NCBI GenBank assembly: GCA_019916065.1
Contig: CM034236.1
Coordinates: 19,026,805-19,090,804 of the forward strand
Direction of reading: 5' to 3'
DNA length: 64,000 nt
Source: Vitellaria paradoxa
Lineage: Eukaryota; Streptophyta; Magnoliopsida; Ericales; Sapotaceae
Both the position numbers and the translations under genes were made by a program. Positions 11,400-23,340 of the stretch are shown in pieces (position 1 is the stretch's first letter; every line of letters begins with the position of its first letter). The notes beneath the pieces are model-generated. The model was not told where the DNA came from, ran no database searches, and worked only from the letters and a program-made list of their open reading frames with translations.

Positions 11400-12380
11400 A
11401 GTCGACTCCTCAATGCCATGGTGCTTCCATAACACTCTAACTAAGGGAATAGTCTTCCACTTACGCCCAAAACGAAACTGATCCTTTCATGGTGAAACCT
11501 TCAGGAACACATGGTCTCCTATCTTAAACTCCAATGGTCTCTGCTTCCTGTCAGCATAACTCTTCTGGTGGCTTTGTGTTGTCTCGAGTCTCTGCCAAAT
11601 CACCTTGATTTTCTTAGTTGTTTCATGTACAAATTCAGGCCTAATAATTACAGTTTCTCCAACCTCTGCCCAATAGATAGAAGATCTACATGGCCTATCA
11701 TATAAGGCTTTGAAAGGAGCCATCTCAATGCTTGATTGGTAACTATTATTATAAGCAAATTTAATAAGGGGAAGGTGATTCTCCAAACTACCACGGTAAT
11801 CAAGCATGCACGCCCTAAGCATATCCTTCAAAGTTTGAATTATGCGTTTTGACTACTTATCAGTCTAAGGATGAAAAGCAGTAACTAAACAATAACTTTA
11901 TCCCCATGGCCATTGGAGACTATGCCAAAATTGAGAAGCAAAACGAGGGTCCCTGTCTGAGACAATGGATATAGGAGCTCTATGAAGCCTCACAATTTTC
12001 TTAACATATAGTTTAGCTGAGACATCCATAGAGTTGGTCAAATGAATTGGCAAGAAGTGAGCCGACTTTGTCAACCTATCGACTATCACCCAAATAACGT
12101 CATGGCCCTTTGGAGATCTCGGCAAACCAGAAACAAAGTCTATTTTAATGTTCTCTTGACACTAGCAAAGGTTGTAAAAGACCCGCTGGTCTCTAATGCT
12201 CAGCCTTAACTTGCTGACAAGTAAAACACCTACTCACAAACACTGCCACGTCCTTCTTTATGCCTGCCCAAAAGAACTGGCGGCGCAGGTCGTGGTACAT
12301 CTTAGTACCTCCAGGATGTACTACAAATTTTGAGTGATTGAACTCCCTTAAAACCATATCTCGAACAACAATAGGCATAA
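11400..12380 (-). pseudogene. E3 integrase remnant
   Basis: Minus-strand frames carry the integrase zinc-binding HHCC region (12378-12193: EFNHSKFVVHPGG..., RCFTCQQVKAEH), the core start with VIVDRLTKSAHFLP and SDRDPRF (12125-11898), and the C-terminal part with FAYNNSYQSSIEMAPF and YDRPCRSS (11831-11487). Interruptions between segments show decay. The enzyme class inserts element cDNA into the host chromosome. Confidence 0.85.
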
Positions 12381-12584
12381 AGTCTCCTCAAATACCTCAA
12401 ACCATTATCATCACCAATCATCCATCCTGGCATCTCATCAGAACTCAGCAACTTAGCTCAAATAGCCTTAGATTCAGCATCAACCACTTGAGCCTCAATC
12501 ACCTGACTCAACAAAATTGGCTAAATAGCTATGGCACATAGAACAGCATGACCCTCATCTTTCTGTCCTCATTATCTCCCATTG

Positions 12585-13643
12585 TCACATGGCAAGACCT
12601 GCTAAAGTACCATGAGTCTTCCGAGTAAGTGTGTTTGCAACCACATTTTCCTTACTAGGATGATACTGGAGCTCAAAATCGTAATCCTTTATGTATTCCA
12701 TCCATCTCCTCTGTCTAAAATTTAGATCCTTTTGAGTGAATAGATATTTTAGGCTCTTGTGATAAGAGAACACCTCAAATTTCTCATCATACAAATAGTG
12801 TCTCCAACTTTTTAGAGCATAAATAATTGCTGTCAATTCCAAATCATGCACTAGGTAGTTATGCTCGTGAGTCTTCAACTGTCTCGACCCATAAACTACC
12901 ACTCTATCACCCTGCATTAGCACACAACCTAAACCTTCCCTGGATACATCACAATAAATTGAGTAACCTAATCCCTCTCTGGGATTACAAGTACTTGTGT
13001 AGAAGTTAATCTCTTCTTTAGCTCCTGAAAAGACTACTCAAACTTCTCATCCTAAATAAACTTTACTTCTTTTCGAGTCAGCCTAATTGTTAGCCCGGCT
13101 AACCTTGAAAAGTCACGAATAAATCATCAGTAATACCCTGCCAAACCTAGAAAATTCATAATCTCAAAAACTATCCTTAGTCTCAGCCAATTCATGACTG
13201 CCTTAACCTTAGATGGATCAACTGTAACCCCTTTCCAAGAAATGACATGCCTGAGGAATTTCACCTCCTTGAGCTAGAACTCACACTTGCTCAGTTTAGC
13301 ATAGAGCTATTGGTCCTTTAAGGTTTGAAGTACAACTCTCAGATGCTCCTTATGTTCCTCCTCTGACTGGGAATAAACCAGAATGTTATCAGTAAACACG
13401 ATTGCAAACTTGTCCAAATATCTACTGGATACCTGGTTCATCAAGTCCATGAACACAGCAGGAGTATTGGTTAGTCCAAATGGCATCACCAAGAACTCGT
13501 AGTAGCCATACTGAATCCTGAATGCTGTCTTGGGAATGTCTTCTTGCTTCACCCTCAACTGGTGATAACCAGATCTCAAATCAATTTTTGAGAAAATAAC
13601 TGAACCCTTTAGTTGATCGAATAGATCATCAATTCTCGGTAAG
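12585..13643 (-). pseudogene. E3 RT distal half and RNase H
   Basis: RT from 13579 to 13307 (minus) reads [20 protein letters not shown] and [16 protein letters not shown]. The active-site box is FTDN at 13385-13396 where the family has FIDD, as in E6 (second Asp replaced by Asn). RNase H at 12923-12585 reads [21 protein letters not shown] and [13 protein letters not shown]. The frame is broken between them. The replaced catalytic Asp would inactivate the polymerase. Confidence 0.85.
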
Positions 13644-16600
13644 TGTAATACCCTAGACTTTTTATTAACATAAGTATAAGGTTTTTGATGTACTTTAGAA
13701 GTAATGTCTATTAATTTAGTAGTATGGATTGTTAATGATACTTTAGAGTTGAGAACTTTGAAAGGGGTGAGCTAAGCTATCAAAAGATGTCATTTTAGCA
13801 AGAGCGCAGGAGGAGGACACCTTGGGTGCACAAGACATGGGGCCCAAGGTCTTGGGTGCCCACTTGAGAAGGGCTTGGGCGCCCAAGGAACAGCAGACTT
13901 GACAGGCATGGATTATTCTGCATTTTGTAGCCAACCTTACACCTATGAGCCTATATCTAGCCTAGGAGTGATGAGGAGGTCTGAATTCTACTGTTGAGGA
14001 TTAAAATATTGATTAAATATATATATTTTTGTATGTATGATGCAAGAGAGAGAGAGAGATATTGTGTGGAAAAGAGAGAAATCGGGAGAGAAGAAAAGAG
14101 AACAAGAAAGAAGAATAAGAGGAACCGGGTAGAAATTTGAAGGTATGTTCTTCTAGCTTGCATGGAAATCAAATTATTCTTGCAAGAGTGTAATTGGATC
14201 CTCAAGGAACCTTTCTATGTGATTTATTTGTAGTTTGGATCAAGGATGAAGAGTTAGAGCTCATCAAAGTTTGAGAGTTTGGAACCGGGTGACACCTTGT
14301 TGATACATTTTCTTTCAACTTGAGGTAGGGATTTAATGCCTCATTCTTACATATGTGATGTGTAACAAGGACTAGAATACCATTAGAGAAACCCTTTTAA
14401 GTGTTGGTTACATTTATGGAAGATATTGGAAGTTATATACACATATATATGTATATATAGGTTGAGAGAGTGAAAATGCAGTTTTGATCCATAGCTTGAC
14501 TTTTGGTTGATGAAAACCCAAATTGTTGGTTTCTTTTGATGCCTAAGAGACTAGTGGTGATGTTAGAAACATTAAATTTTAGGTATCTTAACTTAAACTT
14601 AGTCAATTTGAGGTCCTAAGTGTGAAAAACCAATAAACCAGAAAACAGAGCATGAAACCCATAACTTTGACCAAGCTGTGGGTGCAACCCCCTTGGGCGC
14701 CCAAGGTGTGGGCGCATGGCTGAGTGCCATCTTGGGTGCCCACCGAGCCTAGGTCCAATTCCTGACTTTGTCTACTTTGACTTTCTCCCTTAGGTTTATG
14801 AAAGAGTTTAGTAACATGTTTTCGCATGAAACTTTTATTTGATTAATTGCATGGATTTAAAAAGGGAAATGTGTTCTAAAAATTGATTAAGGATTTGTTA
14901 TCTTAAGCTAATGGGATTTAACTTGTAAGGGTGAATGAATGTTACCTTGAATGAAATGAATTGGAAGATTACTTTGAGATAAGAGTCTTAATCGAGTAGA
15001 ATTGTGATTATGGCTTGATGTAAACTAAATGTTGAGGTCTATGAACATGTGATTGATTAAGTAAATTGTGAATTGACAAAGAGACTCAAATTCATAATGA
15101 TGTTAAATGTTGAATGTTTAATAAGGTTTGGTTAATGTTAATATGTGATGAGCCTTAGGATGAACCGAAATGTTGACATGTATTGTTGGATAGTATATGA
15201 TGATGAATATGAAACTGTGATAGATGAGAATGAAATATGATGAATGGTTGTTTGCGTGCTGGGGGCTGTGGTGGGGTGCAGAAATAGGAAGGGTTTTGAG
15301 ATTACCCTCGGGTTGAGAGTCCCGGAACCTGTCACACCCGGATCTCGTGACCCAAGGGGTGAGTGATAAACACAAATAACATGCACTAACACAACCACCC
15401 ATGATTAGAGCAACGCAACATCAACTGGTGAGCCCAAGACATAAGATAACAATAACATGAGTTAAACCTTGACTGTTGCCACGCCACATACTCCAAATCC
15501 ATTCCCATAATACATAACTTAGGCCTTAAGGCCATTACAACCAAATTGAATACGTCTAGCATTATACAATATTACAATTTCAAATAAAACTTGCACTAGG
15601 AGACCAAAAGCCTTGCTAGGTTTGGAAGGGCTCATGCAATACACTTCTAGTCCAACCCCATTAGCCCACCTGATTGTTATGGCTTGTTCCTGCATCAAAA
15701 TCTGTAGGGACGTGAGCATGGGTCCACTTGTGCCCACGATGTCTCAAACAAAAATATATGATATGAAATCTAATCATGCAATGCCATTCAGGTAAGGTTA
15801 GCAACTTCAACATTCTCTAAAGTCATAAAATTTCATTTACACAACCAGTAGCCAAAAGAAGTGAAAAACATATATTCATTCAACAATGTCAATACTTTAA
15901 GATTCAATTTCAGTTAATGTTTATATTTTGCAATTAAATCCTTAAATTCAAATCACATTTCATCATCACTTTATCATCTAACCATCATTCAAACAAATAA
16001 CCATATTCACATTATCATCCATTCATCATCACATTGCATAATCATAACCACACAAGTCATCGGGGGATAGGTGTATACACGTTATCATCTTTTATGGGCC
16101 AATACCCAACAAAAATGATAAACTGACGTCGTCATTTAGGATCGCTGTCTAGGGCCACGAGGAGCCAAAACACACATAATGTTGTGGCTATTAACCCACT
16201 GGCATTGACACCAAACCCTGTGCAGGTTCCGAGTCTCTCAACCCGAGGGTAATCTCTTAACCCTTCCTATTTCCGCACCCCACCACGACCTTCGATGCAC
16301 AACAATCATTTATCACATACCATCTCATCATTCATAGGTTCACATTCATCATCATACACCATCCAACACATATGTCAATGATACGGTTCATCCCATGGCT
16401 CATTACATATCACATGATCAAACCTTATTAAGCATTCAGCATTTGCCAACATTATGAACATGAGTCCCTTTCTCAAGCCACATTTTATTAATCAATCACA
16501 AGTTCATATACCTCAACATTAAGTTTACATCAAGACATATTCACAATTCATTAAGACTCTTATCTCAAACTAATCTTCCAATTCATTTTATTCAAGGTAA

Positions 16601-18719
16601 CATTCATTCAACCATACAAGTTAAATCCCATTAGCTTAAGATAACTAACCCTTAATCACTTTTTAAAGCATGTTTCCCTTTCTAAATCCATGCAATTAAT
16701 CAAGTAAAGTTTCATGTGAAAACATATTACCAACTCTTTCATAAACCCAAGGTAGGAGGCCAAACTAAGCAAAGTCAGGAAATGACCTAGGCTCGGTGGG
16801 TGCCCAAACTGACACTCAGCGGTGTGCCTAAGGGGCTTGGGCGCCCACACCTTGTGCGCCTGACTGTGTCTCCCTCGTGCGCCCACAGCTTGGTCCAAGT
16901 TACGGGTTTCATACTCTGTTTTCTGGTTTGTTGGTTTTTCACCCTTAGGACCTCAAATTGACCAAGTTAAAGTAAAAATACCTAAAGTTTCATGTTTCTA
17001 ACATCAACATAAGGTTCTTAGGCACCAAACAAAATTATCAATTTGATTTTTCATCAACCAAAAGTCAAGTATGGATCAAAATACCATTTTCACTCCCTTA
17101 ACCTATACATATATATACGTGTATAACTCCTATTTTCTTCCATAAATGTAACCAACATTTGAAAAGGTTTTTCTCTAGTAGCAATCTAGTCCTTGTTACA
17201 CATCACATATGTAGGAATGAGGCATTAAATCCCTACCTCAAGTTGTAAGAAAATGGATCAACAAGAAGATGTTTTGTGCTTCCAAGCTCTCAAGCTTTGA
17301 TGGACTCAAACCTCTCTCTCCTTGATCCAAACTTCAAGTTTTCCCACCCGGTTATCTTCTTTTTCTTCCTTGTTCTTCCTTTGCTCTTCACCCGGTTTAT
17401 TCCTCTCCCAATAATCTCTCTCTTCTCTCTTGCGTCATACATACAAATATATATATTAACCAATATTTTAAGTCCCTCAACAGTAAATTTTAGATTTCCC
17501 GTCACCCTTAGCTAGGTATAGGTATGAATAGGGTAAGGCTCGGCTGAAAAATACAGAGCAAGCCATAACCTGTCAATTCTACCGTACATTGGGTGCCCAA
17601 GCCTTTCTTAGGCGTGCGCCCAAGCCTTTAGGCGCCCATGCTCCGTGCGCCCAAGGTCCCCTTTCCCTTGTACTTGGCTAAAATGCCAACTATGAGGTAT
17701 TTGGCTTGCCTCTTCAAAATTCCCAACTCTAAAGTACTATTAATGATCCATACTACTAATTTAATGTATCATAACTTTCAAAATGCATTCAAAACCATAT
17801 ACTGTGTTAATACAAAAGTCCGAGGTATTATAGAACCTACATAGGTTTAGTGTCAATGCCAGTGGGTTAGTAGCCCACAATATTGTGTGTGTTTTGGCTC
17901 CTCGTGGCCCTAGACAGTGATCTTAAACAACGACGTCGATTTATCATTTCCATTGGGTATTGGCCCATAAAAGATGATAAGGTGTATGCACCTATCCCCT
18001 GATGACTTGTGTGGTTATGGTTATGCAATGTAATGATGAATAGATGATGATGTGAGTACGGTTATTTGATTGAATGATGGTTAGGTGATAAAATGTTGAT
18101 GAAATGTGAATTGAATTAAGGATTGAATTGCAAAACATAAGCATTAACCGAATTGAATCTTAAATTATGGCATTGTTGAATGAATATATGTTTTCACCTA
18201 AATTGGCTACTTGTTGTGTTAATGAAAGGTTAAGATTCTAGAAAATGTCGAAGTGGCTAACCTTACCTGAACAGCATTACATGATAAGATTGCATACCAT
18301 ATGTGTTTGTTTGAGACATCATGGGTACAGTGGGACCCGTGCTCACGTTCCTACAGATTTTGATGCAGGAATAGACCATAACAATTAGGTGGGCTAATGG
18401 GGTTGGACTAGAAGTGTGTGCATGAGCCCTACTAAGCTTAGCAAAGCTTTTGGTCATTTAGTAACAATTCATTTGGAACTGTAATATTGTACATTGCTAG
18501 ACTTATCGATTTGGTTGTAATGGCCTTAAGGCCTAAGTTATGTATTGATGGGGTATGGAGTGTGACCTGACAACAGTCAAGGTTTAACTTATGTTATCTT
18601 ATGCTTATGTCCTGGGCTCACTTGTGATGTTGCATTGCTTTGATCATGGGTGGTTATGTTAGTGCATGTTTTGTGTGCTTATCACTCACCCTTCGAGTCG
18701 TGAGATTTGGGGCGTGACA
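13644..18719 (+). mobile_element. E4: solo LTR nested in E3 reverse transcriptase
   Basis: Runs TGTAATACCC (13644) to GGGGCGTGACA (18719), flanked by a perfect 5-bp duplication GTAAG (13639-13643 and 18720-18724). Removing E5 leaves about 2,568 bp with no internal coding region, so this is a single LTR left by LTR-LTR recombination. Orientation is + by comparison with E5. It carries two clusters of TTGGGCGCCCAA-type palindromes near 13800-13895 and 14680-14750. Confidence 0.85.
15330..17832 (-). mobile_element. E5: solo LTR nested in E4, opposite orientation
   Basis: Runs TGTCACACCCGG (15330) to GAGGTATTATA (17832; the expected terminal CA has become TA) between GAACC duplications at 15325-15329 and 17833-17837. 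It is a reverse-complement relative of E4: its right end mirrors the E4 left end and its left end mirrors the E4 right end. Length 2,503 bp. The same two palindrome clusters are at 16790-16890 and 17585-17665. An LTR has thus landed inside another member of its own family. Confidence 0.85.
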
Positions 18720-18724
18720 GTAAG

Positions 18725-19560
18725 GGATACCGATTCTTGATTGTGACCCAATTCAACCTCTGATAATCTATACATATTCTGAGAGTCCCATTCTTTTTCG
18801 CTACAAACAGTGTTGGTGCACCGCAAGGTGAAGTGCTAGGATGAATAAATTCCTTAGAGCTCAACTCCTCTATCTGGGATTTTAACTCCACCAACTCTGC
18901 AGTTGCCAATCTGTATAGAACTATAGAAATTGGTTCTATGCCAGGAACCAAATCAATCCTAAATTTAACCTCCCGCTCAGGCGATAATCCAGACACATCA
19001 TTTGAAAACACCTTTGAAAATTCACAACAACCCGTGGTAACTCAACTTGACACTATCCTCATCCTCCAAAGCCATACAAGCAAACAAGGTGTATAAGTCA
19101 ACTCGTCCTTACCTATCAAGCGAAGGCAAGATCTGAGGACTATAGCGATCACTAGAAAACTATATTCGATCTCTCTCGGGAGTAAATAGAGTCACCTGAC
19201 CCTTAGAATAATCTATCATTGCCTAGTAGACTGACAACTAGTTCATGTTGAGAATCACATCAAAGTTTCCCATGTCTAACACAATTAGATAAAAAACTGA
19301 CAAGTGCTTAGGACCCAAAGCCTCATCTTGACAGTGATCTCACAACCCTTACAAACTCAGTTCAACACAGAATGATCCCCTATTGGTGTTTTAACTTGTA
19401 GTGGTGGAATCAATTCATCCATGGATAATTTCAATGTAGACATAAATGATGCGACAATAAATGAGTAAGATACTCTCGTGTCTACAAGAACTACGGATTT
19501 AGTGACATAGATGAGAAAGGTACTCTAGTCACTATAAGCTCTACTTATCTGTCATTCTGG
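18725..19560 (-). pseudogene. E3 RT N-terminal half and protease remnant
   Basis: From 19011 to 18725 (minus) the RT entry region reads [20 protein letters not shown] and [20 protein letters not shown], stopping exactly at the E4 insertion. Upstream, 19560-19100 holds a degenerate protease-like stretch (minus strand reads LVDTRVSYSF near 19480, where E6 has an intact DTGA). No intact active site is seen. Confidence 0.75.
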
Positions 19561-19699
19561 TCACAGTGAAACTCACCCCTAAGCTGGTGCTGTTGGTGGC
19601 CTACCCCTCTTTTTTGGCCCTGCTGGATCCACCTTAAGCTCCCTAATGCTGTTGAACCCCACTTGGAACGCCCATCTGGTAGTGCTGTGTCCTACTCTA

Positions 19700-20968
19700 A
19701 GTACCCCTCTAAAACTGAGTCTGCATTAATTGTGACCTTGCTGGCCTATTACTCTATACTGACTGAGCCAGCTATAGAGGTCTTATTGCATTACCATTAC
19801 CTTGCTACTGCGGGCAACGCCTTTACACATGGCTTGGTTGGCCACAAGTATAAAAAAATCTTTATCTCAGCTCTATTTTTCAGATCCCACTGGTCTATGT
19901 TTAAAAGGACAATTAAACTAGCGATGCCCGGGTTGTCTACAATTATGATAAATAATGGGACTCTATGTAGGAACCCTTGTTGTTACTGACTGACTTGGGG
20001 CTATACTCCCCTACTGAAATTGCTGAGTCTATGCCCTATACAAATTTTCTCTCTGTCTTTTCGTAGGTCTGCTCTCTTGTTGTGGAATCGTACCCTATCT
20101 AGCTTTATTTTGTGTCCTGGTATCTGCCAAATTCTTTTCTACTACCATTGCCTGATCAACCAGAACCTCATATTCATTGAGCCCTAATGGCACTATTCAA
20201 TCCCTAACAACAGGCCTCAGTCCCTTCTCAAACTGCCTATACTTGGTGCATTCAGTGGACACCAACTCCTTAGCAGATTTGGCTAATGACGTAAACTTAC
20301 GTCCATAATTCAGTACAAACATTAGACCCTGAGACAAATTCAGAAACTCGTTAAACTTGGCGTCTCTTAGAGATTGTGGAAAGAAATGATCTCTGAAATG
20401 CTTCTTAAAAGCATCCCAAGTGAGCGTAGATGCCCACAAGACTCTTTCACAGTATTCTACTAATCCGCTGCAGCACCCTCTAAAAGCAGTAAGTGGGACT
20501 CTGGATCTTATCTTCATTTAATTGCATTATTTCGAATATCTTCTCATTTTCATGTAGAAATTTCTCAACCTTTCAATGTCTGCTGCAGTAAGTAGGAGGC
20601 TTCATCCTCCTGAATTTCTCATATAGAGCTATAGATTGACTTGTTTGCATTCCCTCAGCAAACATTGTAGCCATTTGTTGCATTCACATATGAGGGTCTA
20701 GCATTCCTGGCTACGGCACACTTGGTGCTATCAGATTGCACCTTTGCCATGTGAGATGCCGCCCCTAATAGAACCTCTATTCCAACTCCAGCGTGAGACT
20801 CTTGTTCCTGTGACACTCTTGCAAGCAATGGGAATGTCATCAACTAGAGCTCCAATGCCCTGCCCAGCCCTGAATCCCTTGGCCTTGACCCCTACCACGG
20901 CTGTGTCTTTGACCCCTACATCTGCCTTTGCCTCTACCTCTAGCAACTAGAGTGACACGCGGAGACAT
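19700..20968 (-). pseudogene. E3 gag remnant
   Basis: The minus strand begins near 20968 with a Met followed by an Arg/Gly-rich segment like that of E6. The retrotransposon-gag core at 20517-20197 reads TLTWDAFKKHFRDHFFPQSL and CTKYRQFEKGLRP. Several frames are needed, so it is broken. Gag packages element RNA into cytoplasmic particles. Confidence 0.8.
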
Positions 20969-21124
20969 ACTGTAAAAATGTCGTAAGGGAATATACCAAA
21001 AGTTATTTCATAACAATCAAGGTCTAACAAAAATCACCATAAATTACAACATAACATATTGTCACATAATCACCTAATATCTAAAAAGCAAAAGGACCCA
21101 CTATTCCTAGGTATTCTAACCCAG

Positions 21125-21136
21125 GCTCTGATACCA
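21125..21136 (-). promoter_or_regulatory. Primer binding site of E3
   Basis: On the minus strand the bases just after the 5' LTR read TTGGTATCAGAGCC, complementary to the 3' end of plant initiator Met tRNA. This fixes the 5' LTR as the right-hand one. Confidence 0.85.
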
Positions 21137-21139
21137 ACT

Positions 21140-23037
21140 TGTCACGTCTTGAGTTTCATGACCCGAGCACGTGAATAAAGAGCACATATATACCATTTAA
21201 CAATTCTTCCTGCCTACACATCAGAGCCATATAGACACGCTATAGAGCAAATAAAAAAAAATAACTCATACTTAAATCTAATATATGCCTTAGTCAAACT
21301 AACTAGACAACAAAGCTCCAAGCCAAACTACAAACCTCTAAAAGTAAACCAATAATCTTCCAAAAACTAAATAAAGTCATAAATATTCATCTCGCAAACA
21401 GAGACTTATTATAATTCACCCAAAATAATTTTTCTAAGAAAAATCTAATGTAATTAAATAAAAATAAATAAAATTCTAATTTCCAGATTGAATAGGTCCA
21501 ACATATGACTAAAAATTATTACCCTGCATCACAAGCTATAAGAGGATGAGCACTAATACCACATGTGCTCATAACACTAATAATAATATAAATGCAATAA
21601 TACCCTAGCATGCTACTAAGTGAAACATTTTAGCACAAATAGCAAATCCCAAATAAAAAATTATTATCAATTAATTCATCTTCCTTACAATTTAATTATG
21701 TATAAACACCACAAAACACATCAAAAGAAAATCAATTGGTTTTTGAGGGTACCACTGCTTGGTTATCCCGTAGAAGACATGACCCAACCAATATACACCA
21801 TTTTTCGGTGTCTGCTTGAATTGTCCCATATAAACAGGACCCAACTAATATACACTATCCTTTGGTGTTTCTTCCTAGGCCTAAGTTTTAGGAATATAAT
21901 ATGCCACCCTTAGGCATCTGCATCGTTCGTAGGTTACTAGCCTACTGGACTCGATTACCACCCCCACGTGGGTTTCGGGACTTTCAATCCTTAGGTACGT
22001 ATACCTGATATTTTCAGTACCCCTCAACCCAAACAAAACACATCAAATTCTATTTTTATATGATTGAATAATTTCTTTTGAATTTAAAATTTAAACCTTA
22101 TGAATCCTCAATTCACCAACACATTAAATAATATAAACTTTTATTTCACCTAACAGTCAACCTCACGGTTCAGATATTGAATGAAAATAATATTCAACAA
22201 GCTAATGCAAAACACTAGTTTTAAACAAGCTAATATATAGTCAAAACAGAAGTATCAATGCGCAACAGTGTGCATATATACATGAGTACCACGGCTGTGT
22301 AATTCATTTACATATAAAGACAAAACACATAAAAGAAAATAATAATTTATTTAGTTTTTTTTTTTCCAACAGATGGTTTCCTATAGGGCAATCATTACCT
22401 TTTTGGAGTCTATTCAAATATTTGATCACCTGTGTGATCATTCTAATAGTGACTTGATTGGTATATATATATAACCATTATGATTCACACATGTCATATA
22501 AGGACAAAAAGGCAATCCTTCAACATCAATCAATGTTAACGTATGGTACACAAATGAGATTGTAATATAATATATAATATATAAATTTCAAATCAAACTT
22601 CCTGCAATAGTACAACCGAAATTAACATATCTATTTATATAAATTTAGCAACTTTATAGAATTCTTGCCCCTTAACCTTTGATTTGGCTAATTGAAAAAG
22701 ACACAGATTAGCAACCCACGAAATCCCGTACACCACCTTAGGGTTTTCTAAATTTTTTTTAACTGAAAATAATAGCATTAATATATATAGCAGCTGGCCC
22801 CTTTTTTTTTAAAATAAATTTAATAATTACATTACCCTCCCCCCTTTGGCTTTAAGTAAATTATACCCTCTCCCTAAAATTTTAAAATCTTTTAAAGGGT
22901 AACCAAAAAATTAACCTTTTTTAAATACAACTCAAAGTTAAATAGCAAATTTTTAATTATTAAATTTAAATAAAAAATTAAATTACTTAGTAATAAAAAA
23001 TATATAAATTAAATTAAATCAAACTCGGGTCATTGCA
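21140..23037 (-). repeat. 5' LTR of E3 (1,898 bp)
   Basis: TGTCACGTCTTGAG at 21140 to GGTCATTGCA at 23037. It is the longer, less deleted of the two E3 LTRs. The internal stretch (21610-22740) absent from the other LTR has no coding content. Confidence 0.8.
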
Positions 23038-23042
23038 ATAAA

Positions 23043-23340
23043 CATCAAAATAACCCACCAAGTGGTATAACACACACCAATATAAATAAACCTATATACA
23101 AAGAACAAAGTTTTTACAAGTACATTCCCAATAGCGAAACAATTAACCTTCTAATAATATGCAGAGTTTATACTTATATTCTAGTAAGAGAATGCATCTT
23201 TCATAAATTGTTGGGGGTGCTTCCTGTCTGTTGTATATAAGGCTAGGTTGCTCATTGACCTTCATTAGTTTTCTAGTCTCTTTGTGGGGATGGCTAACTG
23301 GTTGGTAATGTTATTGCTGGTAAAAGGTGTATGGCGGTGG
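23043..23340. other. E1 LTR end and right flank of duplication copy 1
   Basis: 23043-23118 completes the E1 right LTR after E3. 23119-23340 is single-copy-like flank that recurs at 48695-48711 and 49086-49260 (shared words such as GCATCTTTCATAAAT and TTAGTTTTCTAGTCTC). No gene. Confidence 0.75.

Larger units (their letters stand above)
10478..23037 (-). mobile_element. E3: Ty3/gypsy retrotransposon nested in the E1 LTR
   Basis: Both ends are clear: TGTCACACC at 10478 and GGGTCATTGCA at 23037, flanked by a perfect 5-bp target-site duplication ATAAA (10473-10477 and 23038-23042). On the minus strand the order is 5' LTR 21140-23037, primer site, gag about 20968-19700, protease about 19500, RT 19011-18725 continued at 13643-13100, RNase H 13010-12585, integrase 12380-11400, 3' LTR 10478-11290. 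This is the Ty3/gypsy order. RT is split by E4 at a GTAAG duplication. Its proteins closely resemble those of E6. Frames are broken, so it is not autonomous. Confidence 0.9.
5962..23118 (-). mobile_element. E1: rearranged Ty3/gypsy retrotransposon, carrier of nested insertions
   Basis: Minus-strand element. Its left (3') LTR is 5962-7322. Internal sequence covers only the distal part of pol: integrase 7323 to about 8700, RNase H about 8900-9350, reverse transcriptase about 9350-9705. It then jumps at about 9726 straight into the right LTR, which is split by E3 into about 9727-10477 and 23043-23118. Gag, protease and the start of RT are missing. The RNase H portion reads with stops, so it is a dead copy. 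E2 is its duplicate: both have similar LTR tips, the same flanks on both sides and the same order. The LTR tips are placed by comparison with E2. Confidence 0.8.

Noticed and set aside
19663..19989. 108-residue + strand frame
   Set aside because: Antisense to the zinc-knuckle/gag end of E3 and without recognisable domains.
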